A stretch of 64,000 bases of DNA, taken from NCBI GenBank assembly GCA_002393955.1, contig DGSK01000001.1, positions 62,001 through 126,000 on the forward strand. The letters are read 5' to 3'. The position numbers and the translations under genes are program-made. Of this stretch, positions 59,525 to 64,000 are shown piece by piece (the first letter of the stretch is position 1; each line of letters starts with the position of its first letter). The notes below the pieces were generated by a model. The model was not told where the DNA came from and searched no databases. It saw only the letters and a program-made list of their open reading frames with translations. The DNA is from Lachnospiraceae bacterium UBA4364. GTDB lineage: Bacteria; Bacillota; Clostridia; Lachnospirales; Lachnospiraceae.

Positions 59525-59965
59525 ATGAGAAGAACAGGATATTCAAACAGAAGAAATTATATAAACAAATGCAAAAGGGCTGAAAGAATGGCAGAAACGA
59601 AAAAAAGGCGTTCCCGCAGCGGAGCAAGAGTTTCGGCACGTTCATTTGGCGAGGGCAGGAATTTTTCATTATTACTGCTTACTGCCGCAGCTATGCTGCT
59701 CAGTCTTCTTATCCTGTTCGGCAACAGGGCAAAGGCAGAATCAGAGGATGCCGGAACATATAGCGGATATTATAAGTATTTTACCAGCATCACGGTTCAG
59801 CCCGGAGATACATTGAGTGCATATGCTGACACTTATAACATAGCAGGGATCAAATCAGATGAGGATTATATTGCTGAAGTATGCACGATAAACAATATAG
59901 ACAGAGATAGCATTATTTCAGGCAGTAGGATAATAATCCCATATTACGATAAGGAGTTTAAATAA
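59525..59965 (+). CDS. YneA-like SOS cell-division inhibitor (transmembrane LysM protein)
   Basis: 146 residues from ATG 59525 (GGGAGGA just upstream). A very basic cytoplasmic tail (about 1-58) leads to one transmembrane helix (about 59-78) and an extracellular LysM domain (about 98-140: 'ITVQPGDTLSAYADTYNI' ... 'INNIDRDSIISGSRIIIPY'). It is divergent from lexA under LexA boxes, as B. subtilis yneA is. YneA delays septation during DNA damage, so the same role is inferred. The N-terminal basic tail is longer than in YneA. A frame open back to 59423 lacks a ribosome site. Confidence 0.85.
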   Translation: MRRTGYSNRRNYINKCKRAERMAETKKRRSRSGARVSARSFGEGRNFSLLLLTAAAMLLSLLILFGNRAKAESEDAGTYSGYYKYFTSITVQPGDTLSAYADTYNIAGIKSDEDYIAEVCTINNIDRDSIISGSRIIIPYYDKEFK

Positions 59966-59978
59966 AAGGACGAAAGCT

Positions 59979-61043
59979 TTAGCTTTTGCGGAGCTTCACC
60001 ATATCGGCAGCTTTACGTTTTTGTTCATCATTCATTGAAGCATAATGTTTCCGTGTGGTATTGACATCTTTGTGGCCAAGCACGCTGGCAACCAGATAGA
60101 TATCGCCGCTTTCCTTATATAACTCCGTACCGTAAGTAGATCGCAGTTTATGTGGAGTGATTTTCTTTAGTGTAGTAACCTGTGATGCGTATTTTTTTAC
60201 AAGGTTCTCAACAGCACGGACTGTTATACGCTTATTCTGGATGGAAAGAAAGAGGGCATTTTCATTTCCGGGCAGGGCAATGATTCCCATACGTTCATCA
60301 AGATAGTTCGTAAGTGCTTCTTCAACCTCTTCTCCAAAATATACTTTAGCCTCATTTCCGCCTTTTCTGACTATTCTTATGGCTCCGTTATCAAAGTCAA
60401 TATCTTTAATATCTAAACCCACGCATTCTGAAACTCGGATGCCGGTACCGAGGAGAAGGGTAATGAGTGCCAGATCTCTCTGCATGGTACGGGCGTGAAA
60501 TTTCTTCTGATGGCCACTCTCACTTTCCGAGCCGTTTTCAATAACATCCAAAAGCCTGGCTACTTCATCAGGTTCTAAGCGTATAATGTTCTTTTCGTGA
60601 AGTTTTGGCATATGAACTATGGAAGCCGGATTTGATTTCAATAATTCTGACTCATAGAGATAGGAATAGAAACTCCTGAGTGCAGAAAGTTTCCTGCTTT
60701 TTCCACGCTCATCATTAGTATGTGTGGTACCGTCCGGTCCTTCATACCACGAAAGATATTCCAGATAAGATTCGATGTCAAATTTTTCTATTTCCCCGAT
60801 GACAGAGAGTGGAATATCCTTTATGGAAGGATAGGGCGAATCAACTATGTGCTCGTTTACAAACTTGAAGAATATCTGAAGATCATATGCATAAGCGACC
60901 TTGGTACGATTGCCGGTATTATCGGATATTCCTCGGAAAAAAACATGACAGTAGGGTGGCAGTTCCGCCTCAAGTTTCCGTAGTTTTTCTATATTTTTTA
61001 TTTTTATCTGCTCATGATAGCTTTTATCTGAATAATTTGCCAT
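59979..61043 (-). CDS. Tyrosine recombinase (XerC/XerD family)
   Basis: 354 residues. Core-binding SAM-like domain (about 10-155), then the catalytic domain with Arg in 'GTGIRVSECVGLDI', Lys region 'RIVRKGGNEAKVYF', 'HKLRSTYGTELY', 'LGHKDVNTTRKHYA' and the nucleophile Tyr of that last motif. It is longer than XerC/D (about 300). Integrases of this length occur in mobile elements, but no other phage or conjugation genes are nearby. It converges with the SOS LysM gene, 13 bases apart. B. subtilis also has a recombinase gene (yneB, a serine type) next to yneA. Confidence 0.9.
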   Translation of the reverse strand: MANYSDKSYHEQIKIKNIEKLRKLEAELPPYCHVFFRGISDNTGNRTKVAYAYDLQIFFKFVNEHIVDSPYPSIKDIPLSVIGEIEKFDIESYLEYLSWYEGPDGTTHTNDERGKSRKLSALRSFYSYLYESELLKSNPASIVHMPKLHEKNIIRLEPDEVARLLDVIENGSESESGHQKKFHARTMQRDLALITLLLGTGIRVSECVGLDIKDIDFDNGAIRIVRKGGNEAKVYFGEEVEEALTNYLDERMGIIALPGNENALFLSIQNKRITVRAVENLVKKYASQVTTLKKITPHKLRSTYGTELYKESGDIYLVASVLGHKDVNTTRKHYASMNDEQKRKAADMVKLRKS

Positions 61044-61143
61044 ATTTATATGATCCCGTATTTTTGTTGTACAGATGATGTTCTGCCGCAGACAGTCCTG
61101 CTTTTTTATAGACGACCATATTGGGAACAGACATCGTCTGGGG

Positions 61144-61160
61144 AATTAAATCATTTAATT
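61144..61160. promoter_or_regulatory. Perfect 17-bp AT-rich palindrome upstream of the AI-2E transporter gene
   Basis: AATTAAAT-C-ATTTAATT lies in the 201-base gap between the divergent recombinase and transporter genes. It could be an operator or just AT-rich sequence. A possible -10 (TATACT 61196-61201) follows without a good -35. Confidence 0.35.
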
Positions 61161-61244
61161 GCTACTTTATTGTATCATATTATGTTAATTAGTGTTATAC
61201 TTTAACTTGGTTGTTTATATAGTTCATGCATGGAGGACGGGATT

Positions 61245-62669
61245 TTGAAATTAGACGAAGAGAAAAAAAAATATCTGTACTGGGGACTTACAATAATATC
61301 TTCAGTTACGATTATCATACTTATCGGATATACGATATTTAATATGCCTGCTGTGATAGGTGCAGTCGGTAAATTCTTCAGGATCATAATGCCTGTGGTT
61401 GATGGTTTCGTCATAGCATATCTCCTTAGTCCTCTTATCGATTTTATAGAGCGGATCATTCTCAATGAAAAAACGAAAAAATGGATATACAAGGACCACG
61501 AATACGGCGGTGAAATAAGCCTGGAAAAAAAAGCAAAGATTCATAAGAGACTTCGTGTATTTTCCATAATAGTTGTCTATACTTTTGCCATATGGCTTAT
61601 ATATCTTTTTTTCTCATTCGTAATACCGGAAGTAGTGAAATGCATAGAAAACATAGTAAACCAGTTTCCCGAGTACAGTGAGAATTTCATCAACTGGATC
61701 AATAAGATTCTGATAAAATACCCGCAGCTCGAGAAAAAATTTCAGGAACTCCTTACAACATACCAGGATGAAATCAACGGATGGGTTGCTACAAATATCA
61801 TCGGCAGGGGGAAAGATGTTGCTCTGGGTCTTTCAAACGGTGTTTTCAGCCTTGTAAAATGGATAATGAACTTAATGCTTGGAGTACTGATATCCATCTA
61901 TATCATAAATAGTAAAGAGCTGTTTATCGGGCAGGGCAAAAAGATTATATACGCAATGCTGAGACGTGAAACAGCTAATGCATTCATACATAATGTACGC
62001 TTTACAAATAAAACATTCTTAGGATTTTTTTCGGGAAAGCTGATAGATTCCTTCATCATAGGTTTTCTCTGCTATATTATTATGAGCATCATGAAACTGC
62101 CTTTTGCACCGCTTATCGCTGTGATCGTAGGCGTCACAAACATCATACCTTATTTTGGACCTTTTATCGGCGCTATCCCCAGCGCACTGCTTATCCTTAT
62201 GGTAGATCCGAAGCAGGGACTTTATTTCATCATAATGATCTTACTGCTGCAGCAGTTTGACGGAAACATACTTGGACCAATGATATTCAGCCAGTCCACC
62301 GGACTTTCTGCATTCTGGGTAATATTCGCCATAACATTCTTTGGCGGGTTATGGGGCGTTGTAGGCATGCTGGTGGGCGTCCCTCTGTTTGCAGTAATTT
62401 ATACGGCTTTCAGTGCATGGATAGCCTCTGCTATCAAGCAGCGCAAATTGCCGAACAACACCAAGGAATACGTACATGTTGATTATATTGACGAAAACGG
62501 CCTGTTTGTAAGACTTCCTGAAAATGAAGTCCGGAATATCGTATCTAAAAGGACTTTCAAAGAGATCCTTGCACACAGAAAAAAACATAACGCAGACGAA
62601 AAAACAGAAACATCAGATACTTCCGCAGATACAAATAAAACAGAAGCTAAAGCAAATGATACAATATAA
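61245..62669 (+). CDS. AI-2E family transporter
   Basis: 474 residues from TTG 61245; GGAGGA (61232-61237) is eight bases before it and overlaps the in-frame ATG 61230, which has no ribosome site of its own. Seven to eight membrane helices in the family order, with the large extracytoplasmic loop after helix 3 ('CIENIVNQFPEYSENFINWI') and the conserved 'GVTNIIPYFGPFIGAIPSALL' and 'LLLQQFDGNILGPMI' segments. Members export AI-2 or act as Na+/H+ antiporters; the substrate here is unknown. Acidic, disordered C-terminus. It overlaps rluD by 14 bases. Confidence 0.9.
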   Translation: MKLDEEKKKYLYWGLTIISSVTIIILIGYTIFNMPAVIGAVGKFFRIIMPVVDGFVIAYLLSPLIDFIERIILNEKTKKWIYKDHEYGGEISLEKKAKIHKRLRVFSIIVVYTFAIWLIYLFFSFVIPEVVKCIENIVNQFPEYSENFINWINKILIKYPQLEKKFQELLTTYQDEINGWVATNIIGRGKDVALGLSNGVFSLVKWIMNLMLGVLISIYIINSKELFIGQGKKIIYAMLRRETANAFIHNVRFTNKTFLGFFSGKLIDSFIIGFLCYIIMSIMKLPFAPLIAVIVGVTNIIPYFGPFIGAIPSALLILMVDPKQGLYFIIMILLLQQFDGNILGPMIFSQSTGLSAFWVIFAITFFGGLWGVVGMLVGVPLFAVIYTAFSAWIASAIKQRKLPNNTKEYVHVDYIDENGLFVRLPENEVRNIVSKRTFKEILAHRKKHNADEKTETSDTSADTNKTEAKANDTI

Positions 62670-63576
62670 ATTTATCACAGAAGACGAATCCGACGGCGAA
62701 AGGCTCGACAAACTCTTAAGCGGGCTTATGCCGGACTGTTCAAGATCTTTTATCCAGAAGCTCATAAAGGACGGTGCCGTGACCAAAAATGGTACCATTG
62801 TCACTAAATCATCCCTGAAAGCAGAAGCGGGTGATGAGCTTATTTTTAACCTTCCGGAACCTGTGCTGCCTGAAATAATCCCTGAAAATATTCCTATAGA
62901 CATAGTGTATGAGGATAGCGACATAATCATAATAAATAAGCCAAAGGGGATAGTGGTGCATCCTGCACCCGGGCATCTGTCAGGAACACTTGTAAACGCT
63001 GTTCTTTATCATTGTAAAGACCTATCCGGGATAAACGGCATCCTGCGTCCCGGTATAGTCCACAGGATAGATAAAGATACATCAGGACTGCTTATAATAT
63101 GCAAAAATGATAATTCACATAGAAAAATCGCTGCACAGTTAAAAGAGCATTCGATAGAACGTACTTATCATGCGATAGTCCATGGAAGATTTAACGAAGA
63201 GATTGGTACAGTAGATGCCAATATTGGCAGGTCTTCATCGGACCGTAAAAAGATGGCTGTTGTAGACCATAGTTCTGGAAAATCTGCTGTTACGCATTAT
63301 ACCGTTCTTAAGGAATTCAAAGGATATTCATATATAAAATGCAATCTGGAGACCGGACGCACGCATCAGATCCGTGTTCATATGGCACATATCGGACATC
63401 CGCTGGTTGGCGACGAATTATATGGAATCCATGAAAATAAATACAAAAATACCGATGGCCAGGTTCTTCATGCAAAATCCATAGGATTTAAGCATCCCGG
63501 AAATGATGAATGGATACAGTTCGATTCGGATCTGCCGGAATATTTCACGAAAATCCTAAGGGATCTAGAAGCCTGA
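62656..63576 (+). CDS. RluD-type 23S rRNA pseudouridine synthase
   Basis: 306 residues from ATG 62656 (MIQYKFITEDESDGERLDKLL). N-terminal S4 domain ('SRSFIQKLIKDGAVTKNG'), then the RluA/RluD catalytic core with Asp in 'HRIDKDTSGLLIICKN', 'GRTHQIRVHMAHIGHPLVGDELYG'. It modifies uridines of 23S rRNA helix 69 or related sites. The frame stays open upstream inside the transporter gene, but S4 similarity begins at this Met. Confidence 0.92.
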   Translation: MIQYKFITEDESDGERLDKLLSGLMPDCSRSFIQKLIKDGAVTKNGTIVTKSSLKAEAGDELIFNLPEPVLPEIIPENIPIDIVYEDSDIIIINKPKGIVVHPAPGHLSGTLVNAVLYHCKDLSGINGILRPGIVHRIDKDTSGLLIICKNDNSHRKIAAQLKEHSIERTYHAIVHGRFNEEIGTVDANIGRSSSDRKKMAVVDHSSGKSAVTHYTVLKEFKGYSYIKCNLETGRTHQIRVHMAHIGHPLVGDELYGIHENKYKNTDGQVLHAKSIGFKHPGNDEWIQFDSDLPEYFTKILRDLEA

Positions 63577-63790
63577 ATTCTCAGCATAATTCTGTCTGCG
63601 ACCCGAGTTAAAATCCACGGGTTTTATATGGATTAAAAACATATTAAAAACATATATAAGGATTGATCAAAACGTATAATCCATCAAAGATCATAATATA
63701 ATTCGCGAAGTAAACAGAATATAATTATCTTAAAAAATTTAATCTTTATAAATATCTCAGAAAAATAAGCATATCAGCAAACCAAATAAA
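63577..63790. other. AT-rich gap without a recognisable gene
   Basis: A short CCCG/CGGG hairpin (ACCCG 63601-63605, CGGGT 63618-63622) followed by TTTAT could weakly terminate rluD. The rest is AT-rich with no frame, promoter or repeat that I trust. Confidence 0.5.
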
Positions 63791-63814
63791 GAAAACCGGC
63801 CCAAAGCACCGGTT
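63787..63814 (-). terminator. Minus-strand terminator of the right-edge gene
   Basis: AACCGG (63794-63799) pairs with CCGGTT (63809-63814). Read on the minus strand the hairpin is followed by TTCTTTATTT, a good U-tract. Confidence 0.6.
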
Positions 63815-63849
63815 CAAGGAAAAAGGCTTATTTACAGGCTTTTTAGGTG

Positions 63850-63889
63850 TATAACTATTCGTTAAAGCTTCATTTTGCGAATAGTTATA
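63850..63889. repeat. 12-bp perfect inverted repeat
   Basis: TATAACTATTCG (63850-63861) and CGAATAGTTATA (63878-63889) with a 16-base centre. It lies between the minus-strand stop at 63904 and its terminator, and may be an RNA stem or a protein site. Confidence 0.55.
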
Positions 63890-63903
63890 TGTAGCCCCTT
63901 ATA

Positions 63904-63999
63904 TCACTTCTCTGAAGGTATTTCATCGTTTTTGGAAGATTTTATGAACTTAGGCTTAAGAAAATCCAGATCGGAATCTTTGTAAACAAACAGGAATAA
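63904..63999 (-). CDS. C-terminal fragment of a minus-strand gene (cut by window edge)
   Basis: Reading leftward from the edge, 31 sense codons end at TGA (63906-63904): a hydrophobic 'LFLFVY' then 'DSDLDFLKPKFIKSS' and a charged end. The look is that of a cytoplasmic tail after a membrane helix. A terminator follows at the right distance. The product cannot be identified. Confidence 0.5.
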   Translation of the reverse strand, partial: LFLFVYKDSDLDFLKPKFIKSSKNDEIPSEK

Positions 64000-64000
64000 A

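Noticed and set aside
59979..61043. Prophage or integrative element signalled by the tyrosine recombinase
   Set aside because: Neighbours are lexA, a LysM gene, a transporter and rluD; no tRNA, att-like repeats or phage genes are visible.

Overview
The window looks like a chromosomal segment from a Lachnospiraceae-type Clostridia (Butyrivibrio, Pseudobutyrivibrio and relatives). The grounds are the order rplU-prp-rpmA-obgE-yhbY-nadD-yqeK-rsfS, an L27 made with a Prp-cleavable N-terminus, Gram-positive LexA boxes, strong AGGAGG ribosome sites, moderate GC content and heavy use of AGG/AGA arginine codons. I cannot name the species. Almost everything is on the + strand; only lexA, a tyrosine recombinase and a fragment at the right edge are on the - strand.

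Layout. 1-12.2 kb: the end of a surface receptor-like protein, an L,D-transpeptidase, aroE, a lipase-like protein, leuS, thrC, a REC/degenerate-GGDEF protein and an aminopeptidase P. 12.3-31.5 kb: a type VII secretion (T7SS)-like locus. It holds an FHA membrane protein, an EssC/FtsK-SpoIIIE ATPase, a LytTR regulator, a protein with a faint EspG-like pattern, a YukD/EsaB ubiquitin-like protein, a small helical protein, five WXG100-class proteins, a second FHA membrane protein, a PP2C phosphatase, a VWA-TM-FHA protein and a Ser/Thr kinase fused through a membrane segment to a solute-binding domain. Candidate cargo follows: a lipase with a small partner, and a toxin-like protein with an ankyrin lipoprotein.

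31.5-49.5 kb: an array of paralogous genes encoding an N-terminal zinc ribbon, a transmembrane helix, TPRs and a variable C-terminal domain (YD-like, carboxypeptidase-regulatory-like, C-type lectin, DUF6273). Interleaved are two zinc-ribbon kinases, a double-zinc-ribbon protein, and a further effector-like protein followed by two DUF4176 proteins. 49.6-58.5 kb: the conserved ribosome/Obg/NAD cluster and a 1238-residue 7TM hybrid histidine kinase with HD-GYP and Hpt domains. 58.6-64 kb: lexA, a divergent SOS-type LysM gene, a tyrosine recombinase, an AI-2E-family transporter and rluD.

How it may work (inference). EssC and YukD would form the export engine for WXG100 proteins and for effectors sharing an 85-90-residue WXG100-like helical module. 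The module is C-terminal in the two lipases, N-terminal in two toxin-like proteins and stand-alone at the head of the WXG100 operon. FHA domains in four proteins, a PP2C phosphatase and a sensor kinase suggest a phospho-threonine circuit. A 27-nt direct-repeat operator with 21-bp periodicity lies at matching distances from the -10 boxes of the WXG100 operon and two effector operons, so the cluster's own LytTR protein is the obvious candidate activator. No recognisable EsaA, EssA or EssB is present.
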